Below are positions 20,339-29,103 of a stretch of 64,000 nucleotides of DNA, piece after piece. The position numbers and the translations under genes were made by a program. A model generated the notes under the pieces. That model was given only the letters and a program-made list of their open reading frames with translations. It had not been told where the DNA came from and did not search any database. The stretch spans positions 2,604,001 through 2,668,000 of the forward strand of contig NZ_CP017990.1 of the NCBI RefSeq assembly GCF_002208095.1. Reading direction: 5' to 3'. Origin of the DNA: Enterobacter cloacae complex sp. ECNIH7. Its GTDB lineage: Bacteria; Pseudomonadota; Gammaproteobacteria; Enterobacterales; Enterobacteriaceae. Positions within the stretch are counted from its first letter, which is position 1, and each line of letters opens with the position of its first letter.

Positions 20339-20692
20339 TTAAAAAGTTAATACTTTATCGGAGGACAGCGTCCACTCGGCCAGCTCAGCCAGCGTACCAA
20401 TCTCTACGCCATCAATCAGCGGCAGAGCGGTAATGCCGCGGCCGTCGGTGCAGGTCTTGCACAGCTTCACCGGCACGTTTTGCGCGGTGAGGATCTCCAG
20501 CATCTGCTGAATGTTATAGCCCTCTGCCGGTTTTTGACCCTTCAGCCCCGCGGTGACCGCGTCCGACATTAAAAAGAGTCGTAACGCCAGGTCGCTCTCT
20601 TTTTCACGCAGCGCAATCGCCAGGCGCAGACTGTTGAAAAGGGATTCGCTGCCGTAAGCCGCACCGTTGGCGACGATCACAATCTTTTGCAT
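20339..20692 (-). CDS. ychN: DsrE-family protein YchN
   Basis: 117 residues from ATG at 20690-20692 with AGGAG upstream, the E. coli length. It has a DsrE/DsrF/TusD-like fold. KIVIVANGAAYGSESLFNSL forms the first strand-helix, and conserved cysteines sit in VKLCKTCTDGRG. E. coli YchN is a structurally known hexamer of uncertain function, possibly in sulfur relay. It diverges from nasR across 72 bases. Confidence 0.94.
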   Translation of the reverse strand: MQKIVIVANGAAYGSESLFNSLRLAIALREKESDLALRLFLMSDAVTAGLKGQKPAEGYNIQQMLEILTAQNVPVKLCKTCTDGRGITALPLIDGVEIGTLAELAEWTLSSDKVLTF

Positions 20693-20764
20693 GTTGACTC
20701 CTGTTCTTATAAAGGCACGAATATTGCTTAGCTTTTCCAAGTTTCGCTGTTCTGGAGAGTAAGC

Positions 20765-21949
20765 ATGACATTAATGGCTGGCATTTCGCCAGGCGCTGGC
20801 GAATGGCTCGAGCGCGCAAGGATGATGCGCCGGGAGCAGCTCAGCAAGCTGGCACAGCTTGGCGTGCTTGTGCACGGCATTAGCCAACTGGTGCATATGT
20901 TACAGTGCGAGCGTGGGGCGTCCAACGTCTGGCTCTGTTCACAGGGTAAGCTCTACGCTCCTGAATGCAAAGCCAGCCGGGCGCTGGTGGATGAAAACCT
21001 CGCTGCACTTTATGACATTCTTGAAAAACAGTCGCCGATCCCGGGAAGTACGGTCTGTGAACGTATCGGCGGCGCGCTCCTGAGCCTTGATATGCTTCCC
21101 GCGCTGCGCGACGGTGTTATTCAGCAAACGGTAACGGCGCCGCAGGCGATGGAACACTACTCCCGCATGCTTCGCCATCTGCTCAGTATCGTGCCGCAGC
21201 TCAATGACAGCATTGACGATCCGCAAATAGCCGGGCGTTTTGTCGCCCTGTATAGCCTGATGCAGGGGAAAGAGCTGGCGGGACAGGAACGGGCCCTGGG
21301 AGCGATTGGCTTCACGCAGGGCTTTTTCGATGATGTGACTCGCCAGAGGCTGGTTGACCGCATCGACGGGCAGCAGGCCTGCTTTGAAATTTTTCTCTCA
21401 CACAGCTCCGCTGACGTCCAGACCACCTTTTCTCTGCACTGTCAGCCCGATCGTGAAACGGAGCAACTCCGGCGCGTGGCCTGCACCCGCCAGCCTGCCG
21501 CGGATGATGGCCTTACCGCTCTGGCCTGGTTTGCTCTGCAAACCGCGCGCCTTGAGCATCTGCGCACGCTGGAGGAGACGCTCATCGCCGATCTGATGAC
21601 GGCGGTGGACGAGCGTATTTACCGTAACGATGAGTACGTGCCTCCCGCCGATGAGCAGGACGATCCGCTGATACAGTATCCGGAAAAACCGTTGCTCACC
21701 CTGGTGCGCCAGCAGGCGCGCGAGATAGAACAGCTCTCGCGCCAGCTTGCATCGCTGCGCGACACGCTTGAAGAGCGCAAAGTCATTGATAAAGCGAAGA
21801 GCCTGCTGATGACCCACCAGAATATGAGTGAGGAACAGGCCTGGACGGCGCTGCGCAAAATGGCGATGGACAAGAACCAAAGGATGGTGGATATCGCCCG
21901 CGCGCTGCTGATGGTGAAGAATTTATGGCAGATAATACCAAAGGAGTAG
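20765..21949 (+). CDS. nasR: Nitrate/nitrite-responsive transcription antiterminator NasR
   Basis: 394 residues, about the length known for Klebsiella oxytoca NasR. The N-terminal NIT nitrate-sensing domain (about 35-285) includes VHMLQCERGASNVWLCSQG and a conserved arginine-rich helix. A coiled coil (about 305-335) leads to the C-terminal ANTAR RNA-binding domain (LEERKVIDKAKSLLMTHQN, SEEQAWTALRKMAMDKNQRM). Nitrate-bound NasR binds the nasF leader RNA and prevents termination; the matching leader lies directly downstream. GGAG precedes ATG 20765; an in-frame ATG three codons later is also possible. Confidence 0.95.
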   Translation: MTLMAGISPGAGEWLERARMMRREQLSKLAQLGVLVHGISQLVHMLQCERGASNVWLCSQGKLYAPECKASRALVDENLAALYDILEKQSPIPGSTVCERIGGALLSLDMLPALRDGVIQQTVTAPQAMEHYSRMLRHLLSIVPQLNDSIDDPQIAGRFVALYSLMQGKELAGQERALGAIGFTQGFFDDVTRQRLVDRIDGQQACFEIFLSHSSADVQTTFSLHCQPDRETEQLRRVACTRQPAADDGLTALAWFALQTARLEHLRTLEETLIADLMTAVDERIYRNDEYVPPADEQDDPLIQYPEKPLLTLVRQQAREIEQLSRQLASLRDTLEERKVIDKAKSLLMTHQNMSEEQAWTALRKMAMDKNQRMVDIARALLMVKNLWQIIPKE

Positions 21950-21950
21950 C

Positions 21951-21989
21951 TGCACGGTCAGTGGGCATTTTATGCCTGATTAAGGTGCG
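21951..21989 (+). promoter_or_regulatory. Tandem NtrC-type enhancer sites for the nas operon
   Basis: TGCACGGTCAGTGGGCA (21951-21967) matches the 17-base NtrC consensus (TGCAC-N7-GTGCA) with one mismatch; TGCCTGATTAAGGTGCG (21973-21989) has two. They lie about 75-115 bases upstream of the predicted sigma-54 start, the usual enhancer distance. Confidence 0.7.
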
Positions 21990-22039
21990 TGCAGGCGAGG
22001 GGAGTTCGGTTAGCGCCCCGGAAAAAGCGGGTTAAAACC

Positions 22040-22055
22040 TGGCATTCACTTTGCA
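22040..22055 (+). promoter_or_regulatory. Sigma-54 promoter of nasFED-nasCB-nasA
   Basis: TGGCATTCACTTTGCA: GG at -24 and GC at -12 with the exact 12-base step; consensus TGGCAC-N5-TTGCA. The start is predicted near 22066. With the NtrC sites it indicates induction under nitrogen limitation. Confidence 0.8.
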
Positions 22056-22075
22056 TTATCAGATTAACCATTTTT

Positions 22076-22104
22076 GACGATGCGCCAACGGCGGTGCATG
22101 CGTC
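22076..22104 (+). promoter_or_regulatory. ANTAR-target hairpin in the nasF leader
   Basis: GACG-ATGCGCC, six-base loop AACGGC, GGTGCAT-G-CGTC. A hexaloop with A at position one and G at position four is the recognition signature of ANTAR antiterminators such as NasR. A second hexaloop hairpin expected just downstream could not be resolved with confidence. Confidence 0.7.
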
Positions 22105-22116
22105 TTCGGGATAAAG

Positions 22117-22155
22117 GCGTCCACTGGTGCTTCGGCATCGTGGGCGCTTTTTTTT
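22117..22155 (+). terminator. nasF leader attenuator
   Basis: GCGTCCAC and GTGGGCGC arms enclosing GGTGC-TTCG-GCATC, followed by eight T. It lies between the sigma-54 start and nasF, 22 bases before the ATG, and is the terminator that NasR would overcome in nitrate. Confidence 0.88.
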
Positions 22156-22176
22156 GGTTTTTATTCAGGAGTGGTC

Positions 22177-23424
22177 ATGGCGGATTTGTCGAGACGGCGT
22201 TTTTTGCAGGCCAGCATGCTGGCCAGTGGTGCAATGCTGTTACCGGGTATCATGCAGGCCGCATGGGCGGCAGGCTCGGATAAACCGGAGCAGGAAACGG
22301 TGCGCGTCGGGTTTATCCCGCTGACCGACTGCGCCCCGGTGGTTATCGCAGCGCTGAAAGGCTTTGATAAAAAATACGGTATTACCATCGTGCCCACCAA
22401 AGAGGCGAGCTGGGCGGCGGTGCGCGACAAGCTGGTGGCGGGCGAGCTTGATGCCGCGCACATTCTCTACGGCCTGCTGTACGGCCTGGAGCTGGGCATT
22501 GCCGGCAAGCCGCAGCAGATGGCAAACCTGATGACGCTTAATCAGAACGGTCAGGCCATCACGCTCTCCAGCGATCTGGCGGAGAAGGGCGTTCGCGATC
22601 TCGATGGGCTGAAAAAGCTGATTGGGCAGCAGGCGCCTGGCACTTATACCTTCGCGCACACCTTCCCGACCGGGACGCACGCCATGTGGCTGTACTACTG
22701 GCTGGCCAGCGCGGGCATTAACCCCTTTGACGACGTGCGCACGGTAGTGGTGCCGCCGCCGCAGATGGTGATGAACATGCGCATTGGCAACATGGTCGGC
22801 TTTTGCGTCGGCGAGCCGTGGAACGCACGTGCCATCAACGACCGCATCGGTTTTACCGCCGCCACGTCGCAGTCCATCTGGGCCGATCATCCGGAAAAAA
22901 TCCTCGGCACGCGTCGCGACTGGGTGGAGAAAAACCCGCACACCGCGCGGGCGCTGGTGAGCGCGGTACTGGAGGCGGCGCGCTGGATCGAAGCCTCCCC
23001 GGAAAACAAACGCGAGACCGCGCAGATCCTCTCCCGCCGGGCGTGGCTCAACTGCAAGGAACAGTATCTCACCGGACGCATGCTCGGCGAGTACGACAAC
23101 GGCCTGGGCCAGCGCTGGCAGGACGCGCACCCGATCCGCTTCTTCAACGAGGGGGCCGTCAGCTACCCGTATCTCTCAGACGGCATGTGGTTCTTAACCC
23201 AGTTCCGCCGCTGGGGCTTGCTCAAATCCGCGCCGGACTACGCGGGTATTGCACAGCGCATTAACCAGACCGCGGTCTGGCAGGATGCCGCCACGGCGGT
23301 GGGGGGCATCAGCACACCGACTTCACCATTACGCAGCAGCACATTGATGGACGGCACCGTCTGGAACGGTACCGATCCGGAAGGATACGCCAGCCGTTTC
23401 GCTATTCACCGTAAAGGGGCCTGA
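22177..23424 (+). CDS. nasF: Nitrate ABC transporter substrate-binding protein
   Basis: 415 residues from ATG 22177 with AGGA six bases upstream; a GTG two codons earlier overlaps the ribosome site. It has a twin-arginine signal peptide MADLSRRRFLQASMLASGAM with an AWA cleavage region near residue 30. The NrtA-type fold starts VRVGFIPLTDCAPVVIAALKG, with GTYTFAHTFPTGTHAMWLYY and CVGEPWNARA as conserved binding segments. It binds nitrate (and possibly nitrite) in the periplasm for NasED. It is the first structural gene after the attenuator. Confidence 0.94.
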   Translation: MADLSRRRFLQASMLASGAMLLPGIMQAAWAAGSDKPEQETVRVGFIPLTDCAPVVIAALKGFDKKYGITIVPTKEASWAAVRDKLVAGELDAAHILYGLLYGLELGIAGKPQQMANLMTLNQNGQAITLSSDLAEKGVRDLDGLKKLIGQQAPGTYTFAHTFPTGTHAMWLYYWLASAGINPFDDVRTVVVPPPQMVMNMRIGNMVGFCVGEPWNARAINDRIGFTAATSQSIWADHPEKILGTRRDWVEKNPHTARALVSAVLEAARWIEASPENKRETAQILSRRAWLNCKEQYLTGRMLGEYDNGLGQRWQDAHPIRFFNEGAVSYPYLSDGMWFLTQFRRWGLLKSAPDYAGIAQRINQTAVWQDAATAVGGISTPTSPLRSSTLMDGTVWNGTDPEGYASRFAIHRKGA

Positions 23425-23426
23425 TT

Positions 23427-24305
23427 ATGCAGCATCTGCAAAAGACGAATTCACACGAGACGCCGGAGAGTGGAGAGGTGATTCTCCTGCCTCCGGTGCA
23501 GGTTCGCCGCCGTACGCCGACGTTTGCGCGTCGGATTAATGCGATCCTTCAGCGCATCATCCCGGCGTTTCTCGGTCTGGGACTTCTGGTGGTGCTCTGG
23601 CAGCTGGCGGCGATTAACAGCAAAGGTTTCCCGACGCCGCTCAGCACGCTCGATTCCGCCATCACCCTGTTTGCCGATCCGTTTTATCGCGACGGGCCAA
23701 ACGACATGGGCATCGGCTGGAACGTGCTCGCCTCATTACAGCGCGTGGCGGTGGGGTTTGGCCTGGCCGCGCTCGCCGGGATCCCGCTCGGCTTCCTGAT
23801 TGGTCGCTTCACCTTTTTCTCTCGCATGTTCGGCCCGCTGATCGCGCTGTTACGCCCGGTTAGCCCGCTGGCCTGGCTTCCCATCGGCCTGCTGCTGTTC
23901 CAGAAAGCGGAGCCCGCGTCGAGCTGGACCATTTTTATCTGCTCCATCTGGCCGATGGTGATCAACACCGCCGAAGGCGTGCGCCGCATTCCGCAGGACT
24001 ACCTTAACGTCGCCCGGGTGCTGCAGCTTTCCGAGTGGACCATCATGCGCCGCATTCTCTTCCCGGCGGTGCTGCCCGCGGTGCTGACCGGGGTGCGCCT
24101 CTCCATCGGCATCGCCTGGCTGGTGATTGTCGCCGCCGAGATGCTGACCGGCGGTTTAGGGATCGGCTTCTGGATCTGGAACGAGTGGAACAACCTCAAC
24201 GTCGAAAACATTCTCATCGCCATCGTCATCATTGGCGTGGTCGGGCTGCTGCTGGAGCAGGGGCTGATGCTGATCGCCCGTCGCTTTAGCTGGCAGGAAA
24301 AATAA
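23427..24305 (+). CDS. nasE: Nitrate ABC transporter permease
   Basis: 292 residues, BPD_transp_1 family with about six membrane segments (first about 40-60, AFLGLGLLVVLWQLAAI). The EAA loop is PQDYLNVARVLQLSEWTIMRRILFPAVLPAV. The N-terminus is a hydrophilic extension typical of NrtB/NasE. The start is two bases after the nasF stop, so translation is probably coupled. Confidence 0.93.
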   Translation: MQHLQKTNSHETPESGEVILLPPVQVRRRTPTFARRINAILQRIIPAFLGLGLLVVLWQLAAINSKGFPTPLSTLDSAITLFADPFYRDGPNDMGIGWNVLASLQRVAVGFGLAALAGIPLGFLIGRFTFFSRMFGPLIALLRPVSPLAWLPIGLLLFQKAEPASSWTIFICSIWPMVINTAEGVRRIPQDYLNVARVLQLSEWTIMRRILFPAVLPAVLTGVRLSIGIAWLVIVAAEMLTGGLGIGFWIWNEWNNLNVENILIAIVIIGVVGLLLEQGLMLIARRFSWQEK

Positions 24306-24314
24306 GGAGCGAAC

Positions 24315-25103
24315 ATGAAACCATTAATCCAGGTCCAGGCCGTGAGCCAGCGTTTTTCCACCGCCAGCGGCGAATTTCTGGCGCTGCAGAACGTCTCCTT
24401 TGATATCCATGAGGGCGAAACCGTCAGCCTGATTGGGCACTCCGGCTGCGGTAAATCGACGCTGCTTAACCTTATCGCTGGGATCACGCTGCCGACGGAA
24501 GGCGGGCTGATTTGCGACAACCGCGAAATTGCCGGGCCGGGTCCGGAGCGCGCGGTGGTATTCCAGAACCATTCGCTGCTGCCGTGGCTCACCTGCTTCG
24601 ACAACGTGGCCCTGGCGGTCGATCACGTTTTTCGCCACAGCATGAGCAAGGCGGAGCGCCGGGAGTGGATTGAGCACAACCTCGACCGCGTGCAGATGGG
24701 GCACGCCCTGCACAAGCGCCCGGGGGAGATCTCCGGCGGCATGAAGCAGCGCGTCGGGATTGCACGCGCGCTGGCGATGAAGCCGAAAGTCCTGCTGATG
24801 GATGAACCCTTCGGCGCGCTGGATGCGCTGACGCGCGCCCATCTGCAGGACTCGGTGATGCAGATCCAGCAGGCGCTGAACACCACCATTGTGCTGATTA
24901 CCCACGACGTGGACGAGGCGGTGCTGCTCTCCGATCGCGTGCTGATGATGACCAACGGCCCGGCGGCGACCGTCGGGGAGATCCTGCACGTTGACCTGCC
25001 GCGCCCGCGTAACCGGGTGCAGCTGGCTGACGACAGCCGCTATCACCACATGCGCCAGCAGATCCTGCATTTCCTCTATGAAAAGCAGCCGAAAGCGGCG
25101 TAG
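24315..25103 (+). CDS. nasD: Nitrate ABC transporter ATP-binding protein
   Basis: 262 residues. Walker A is GHSGCGKST, the Q-loop is VFQNHSLLPWL, the ABC signature is ISGGMKQRVGIARAL, Walker B is VLLMDEPFGALD and the switch is THDVDEA. It has the NrtD/TauB-like single-domain form. AAGGAG lies before the ATG. It energises uptake through NasE. Confidence 0.95.
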   Translation: MKPLIQVQAVSQRFSTASGEFLALQNVSFDIHEGETVSLIGHSGCGKSTLLNLIAGITLPTEGGLICDNREIAGPGPERAVVFQNHSLLPWLTCFDNVALAVDHVFRHSMSKAERREWIEHNLDRVQMGHALHKRPGEISGGMKQRVGIARALAMKPKVLLMDEPFGALDALTRAHLQDSVMQIQQALNTTIVLITHDVDEAVLLSDRVLMMTNGPAATVGEILHVDLPRPRNRVQLADDSRYHHMRQQILHFLYEKQPKAA

Positions 25104-25116
25104 CGAGGGGGCTTTG

Positions 25117-28100
25117 ATGCGACTGGTCATTATCGGAAATGGCATGGCGGCTACGCGGCTGATTGCCTCGCTCACCGGGCGTGCTGCCGATCGTTTCGCA
25201 ATTACCGTCATCGGTGATGAGCCGGAGCATGCCTATAACCGCATCCAGCTTTCGCCGGTGCTGGGCGGTGAAAAAACGGCGGTGGGCATCAGTCTTCAGA
25301 ATGACGACTGGTACCAGGAACGGGGCGTGACGGTGCTGCGGGGCGAAAAGGCGCTCGCCGTGAACGTGGACGCGCGGGAAGTGCAAACCGCCGCCCGCAC
25401 GCTGGGCTGGGATGCGCTGGTGTTTGCCACCGGATCAACGCCCTCTATTCCGCCAATTCCCGGCTGCGATGCGCCGCATGTCTTCACGTTCCGTACCCTG
25501 GCAGATATCCGGGCCATAGGGGCGATCGCCGGTCCGGCGGTAGTGCTGGGCGGCGGCGTGCTCGGGGTTGAGACGGCGGCAGCGCTGGCGCGCTCAGGAG
25601 ACGAGGTCACGCTTGTTCATCGCGGTCCGTGGCTGATGGAGCAGCAGCTGGATGAGCAGGCGGGAATGCTGCTGGAAGAGGCGCTGGCGGCGCGGGGCGT
25701 GCGCTGTGAGCTCGTCTCTGGCATCGCAGCGGTGAACGGAGATAGCGTGACGCTGCTTAACGGACGCAGTATCGCCGCCGCGCGCGTGGTGCTGGCGACC
25801 GGCGTGCAGCCCAGCGTCACGCTGGCGCAGGCCAGCGGCATACGCTGCGCGCGCGGCATCGTGGTGGATCACCAGATGCAAACCTCCGAGCCGGACGTCT
25901 ACGCCATTGGCGAGTGCTGCGAAATTGACGGCCAGACGTTTGGCCTGGTCGCCCCCTGTCTGGCGCAGGCGGATATCCTTGCCGCCCGGCTGGCCGGGGA
26001 CGTCACCGCGCCGTTTACCCTGACCGACAGCGGGATGCGCCTCAAGGTGACCGGCGTGGAGCTGTTCAGTCTCGGTCGCGCGGCAGAGCAGGAGGGCGAC
26101 GTGGTCTGGAGCGCATGGGATCCGCTGACCCGTCACTATCGCCGTTTACTGATCAATCAAGGAGCGATGGCTGGCGTACTGCTGATGGGCGACTGCCGCA
26201 GCGCGGCAACATTTACCGATTTACTGGCAACGGCTGCGCCCGCCCACGCGGACTGGCTGTTCGATCGTTTCACTACGCAACCGCAGGTTGCAGGACACAA
26301 TGCTATGACAAAACCTACTCTGGTGGTGGTTGGGCACGGTATGGTCGGCCATCATTTCCTCGAAGATTGCGTGAACCGCAATCTGCATCAGCAGTATCAG
26401 ATCGTTGTCTTTGGCGAGGAGCGCTATGCCGCCTACGACCGCGTGCATCTGTCGGAATATTTTGGCGGCCGCAGCGCGGCGTCGCTTTCGCTGGTGGAGG
26501 GGGATTTCTTTGCCGACAACGGCATTGAGCTGCGCCTGTCGCAGCAGGTCGTCGCTATCGATCGCGACGCGCGCGTGGTGCGCACCGCCAGCGGGCACGA
26601 AACCCACTGGGACAAGCTGGTGCTGGCGACAGGCTCATACCCGTTCGTTCCACCCGTGCCGGGCAACGATTTGCCGGGCTGTTTTGTCTACCGCACCCTT
26701 GACGACCTGGACAACATTGCTGCACATGCGGCGGGCTCGCGCCGCGGCGTGGTGATTGGCGGCGGCCTGCTCGGGCTGGAGGCGGCGAATGCCCTGAAGC
26801 AGCTCGGGCTGGAAACCCACGTGGTGGAGTTTGCGCCCAACCTGATGGCGGTCCAGCTCGACAACGACGGCGCGGCGATGCTGCGCAAGAAAATTGAGGC
26901 GCTGGGCGTCGGCGTTCACACCAGTAAAGCGACAACGGAGATCGCCACGGCGGACAGCGGGCTGGTGCTGCGCTTTGCCGATGGCGAACAGCTTGAAACG
27001 GACATGGTGGTCTTTTCTGCCGGCATTCGTCCGCAGGACGCGCTGGCGCGCAGCAGCGGGCTGGCTATCGGCGAACGCGGCGGGATCTGCATTGACGACG
27101 GCTGTCGCACCTCCGATCCGGACGTGCTGGCCATTGGTGAATGCGCCCTGTGGGAGGGGAAAATCTTCGGGCTGGTTGCGCCCGGCTATCAGATGGCGCG
27201 GGTGGCCGCCGCCGCGCTGGCGGGAGAGGATAAAACCTTCACCGGCGCGGATATGAGTACTAAGCTCAAGCTGCTGGGCGTTGACGTGGCCTCGTTCGGC
27301 GACGCCCACGGGCGCACGCCGGGGGCGCTGAGCTACCAGTGGACGCACGGCCCGCAGCAAATTTACAAGAAAATCCTGGTCAGCCACGACGGCAAAACGC
27401 TGCTCGGCGGCGTGCTGGTGGGTGACGCCAGCGAATACGCCACGCTGGTGCAGATGATGCTTAACGGCATCAGCCTGCCGAAAGAGCCGGAAACGCTCAT
27501 TTTACCCGCGTCGTCAGGCAGCGCGCCGAAAGCGCTCGGCGTGGCGGCGCTGCCGGAAATCGCGCAGATCTGTTCGTGTCATAACGTCAGCAAAGGCGAT
27601 ATCTGCCGGGCGGTGAGCTCGGGCGCGGCGGATATCGGCGCCGTTAAGCAGTGCACCAAAGCGGCGACCGGCTGCGGGGGATGTAGCGCGCTGGTGAAGC
27701 AGGTGATGGAGTTCCAGCTGGCGGAGCAGGGCGTGGAGGTGAAAAAGGACATCTGCGAGCACTTCCCGTACTCGCGCCAGGAGATTTACCACCTCGTGCG
27801 CGTCAACCATATCCGCACCTTTGACCAGCTTATAAGCCGCTACGGACAGGGGCACGGATGTGAGATCTGCAAGCCGCTGGTGGGATCGGTGCTCGCCTCC
27901 TGCTGGAACGAGTATCTGCTGAAACCGGCACACCTGCCGCTGCAGGACACCAACGACCGCTACTTCGCCAACATCCAGAAGGACGGCACCTACTCCATCG
28001 TGCCGCGCATGCCCGCAGGGGAAGTGACCGCCGACGGGCTGATCGCCATCGGCCAGATTGCGAAACGCTACAGCCTGTACAGCAAAATTACCGGCGGACA

Positions 28101-29103
28101 GCGAATCGACCTTTTCGGCGCCACTCTGGAACAGCTGCCTGAGATCTGGCAGGCGCTGGTCGAGGCCGGGTTTGAAACCGGGCACGCTTACGGGAAATCC
28201 CTGCGCACGGTGAAATCCTGCGTCGGTTCAACCTGGTGCCGCTACGGGGTGCAGGACTCCACCGGCCTCGCGGTCAGGCTTGAGCACCGCTACAAGGGGC
28301 TGCGCGCGCCGCACAAAATCAAAATGGCGGTCTCTGGCTGCACCCGCGAGTGCGCGGAGGCGCAGAGCAAAGACGTGGGGGTGATTGCCACCGATAAAGG
28401 CTGGAACCTCTATCTGTGCGGCAACGGCGGGATGAAGCCGCGCCACGCGGATCTCTTCGCCAGCGATCTGGACGACGAAACGCTGATCCGCACCGTCGAC
28501 CGTTTCCTGATGTTTTACATCCGCACGGCGGATCGCCTGCAGCGCACCAGCACCTGGATGGACAACCTTGAGGGCGGTCTCGACTACCTGCGGGAGGTGA
28601 TCCTCAACGACAGCCTGGGTATCGCCCACGAGCTGGAGCAGGAGATGGCCCGGGTGGTGGAAACCTACCAGTGCGAATGGCAAACCACGCTCAGCGATCC
28701 CAACCGCCTGGCGCTGTTCCGCACGACGGTGAACGACACCACGCCGGATGAAAGCAAGCGCTGGCAGGAAATTTGCGGCATCGACGATATCCCCGAGCAG
28801 GCGGGCATCGGCGCGCGGCTTGGACGTAAGCCGATTGCGCTGTTCCGCTTTGGCAAAACCGTTTACGCCCTCGACGATCGGGAACCGGGCGGTAATGCGA
28901 ACGTGCTTTCACGCGGCATTCTTGGCGATGCGTCGGGCGAGCCGGTGGTGATTTCACCGCTGTATAAGCAGCGCATTCGCCTGCGCGACGGCTGTCAGGC
29001 AGAGAACGGCGAACCCGCGGTGCGCGCCTGGCCGGTGAAAATTGAAAACGGCAAGGTGTGGGTTGGCAGCGACGCCCTGGTAATGCGTGCGGAGGCCTCA
29101 TGA
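25117..29103 (+). CDS. nasB: NasC-NasB fusion: NAD(P)H-dependent assimilatory nitrite reductase with an extra N-terminal flavoprotein module
   Basis: 1328 codons in one frame, from ATG 25117. Residues 1-395 form a FAD/NAD(P)H oxidoreductase (VIIGNGMAATRL; NAD fold VVLGGGVLGVETA; FAD DVYAIGECCE), matching the NasC electron-transfer subunit of assimilatory nitrate reductase. A second copy of this fold starts at Met397 (VVVGHGMVGHHF, VVIGGGLLGLEAA) and begins a complete NirB/NasB: BFD [2Fe-2S] cysteines 819, 821, 853 and 856, then the sirohaem/4Fe-4S cysteines in CVGSTWC (1035, 1041) and CTREC (1075, 1079). Residues from about 1215 form a NirD-like Rieske-fold domain without Rieske Cys/His ligands. 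In Klebsiella nasC and nasB are separate genes. Met397 (26305) has AGGA nine bases upstream, so NasB alone might also be made. Confidence 0.9.
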   Translation: MRLVIIGNGMAATRLIASLTGRAADRFAITVIGDEPEHAYNRIQLSPVLGGEKTAVGISLQNDDWYQERGVTVLRGEKALAVNVDAREVQTAARTLGWDALVFATGSTPSIPPIPGCDAPHVFTFRTLADIRAIGAIAGPAVVLGGGVLGVETAAALARSGDEVTLVHRGPWLMEQQLDEQAGMLLEEALAARGVRCELVSGIAAVNGDSVTLLNGRSIAAARVVLATGVQPSVTLAQASGIRCARGIVVDHQMQTSEPDVYAIGECCEIDGQTFGLVAPCLAQADILAARLAGDVTAPFTLTDSGMRLKVTGVELFSLGRAAEQEGDVVWSAWDPLTRHYRRLLINQGAMAGVLLMGDCRSAATFTDLLATAAPAHADWLFDRFTTQPQVAGHNAMTKPTLVVVGHGMVGHHFLEDCVNRNLHQQYQIVVFGEERYAAYDRVHLSEYFGGRSAASLSLVEGDFFADNGIELRLSQQVVAIDRDARVVRTASGHETHWDKLVLATGSYPFVPPVPGNDLPGCFVYRTLDDLDNIAAHAAGSRRGVVIGGGLLGLEAANALKQLGLETHVVEFAPNLMAVQLDNDGAAMLRKKIEALGVGVHTSKATTEIATADSGLVLRFADGEQLETDMVVFSAGIRPQDALARSSGLAIGERGGICIDDGCRTSDPDVLAIGECALWEGKIFGLVAPGYQMARVAAAALAGEDKTFTGADMSTKLKLLGVDVASFGDAHGRTPGALSYQWTHGPQQIYKKILVSHDGKTLLGGVLVGDASEYATLVQMMLNGISLPKEPETLILPASSGSAPKALGVAALPEIAQICSCHNVSKGDICRAVSSGAADIGAVKQCTKAATGCGGCSALVKQVMEFQLAEQGVEVKKDICEHFPYSRQEIYHLVRVNHIRTFDQLISRYGQGHGCEICKPLVGSVLASCWNEYLLKPAHLPLQDTNDRYFANIQKDGTYSIVPRMPAGEVTADGLIAIGQIAKRYSLYSKITGGQRIDLFGATLEQLPEIWQALVEAGFETGHAYGKSLRTVKSCVGSTWCRYGVQDSTGLAVRLEHRYKGLRAPHKIKMAVSGCTRECAEAQSKDVGVIATDKGWNLYLCGNGGMKPRHADLFASDLDDETLIRTVDRFLMFYIRTADRLQRTSTWMDNLEGGLDYLREVILNDSLGIAHELEQEMARVVETYQCEWQTTLSDPNRLALFRTTVNDTTPDESKRWQEICGIDDIPEQAGIGARLGRKPIALFRFGKTVYALDDREPGGNANVLSRGILGDASGEPVVISPLYKQRIRLRDGCQAENGEPAVRAWPVKIENGKVWVGSDALVMRAEAS

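Noticed and set aside
24991..25116. Upstream 42-codon extension of the NasC-NasB fusion overlapping nasD
   Set aside because: The extension is an out-of-frame reading of nasD; the flavoprotein fold starts at Met 25117, after the nasD stop.
28750..29103. True Rieske iron-sulfur domain at the end of NasB
   Set aside because: The fold is NirD-like but the paired Cys-x-His and Cys-x2-His ligands are absent, as in NirD, so no cluster is expected.
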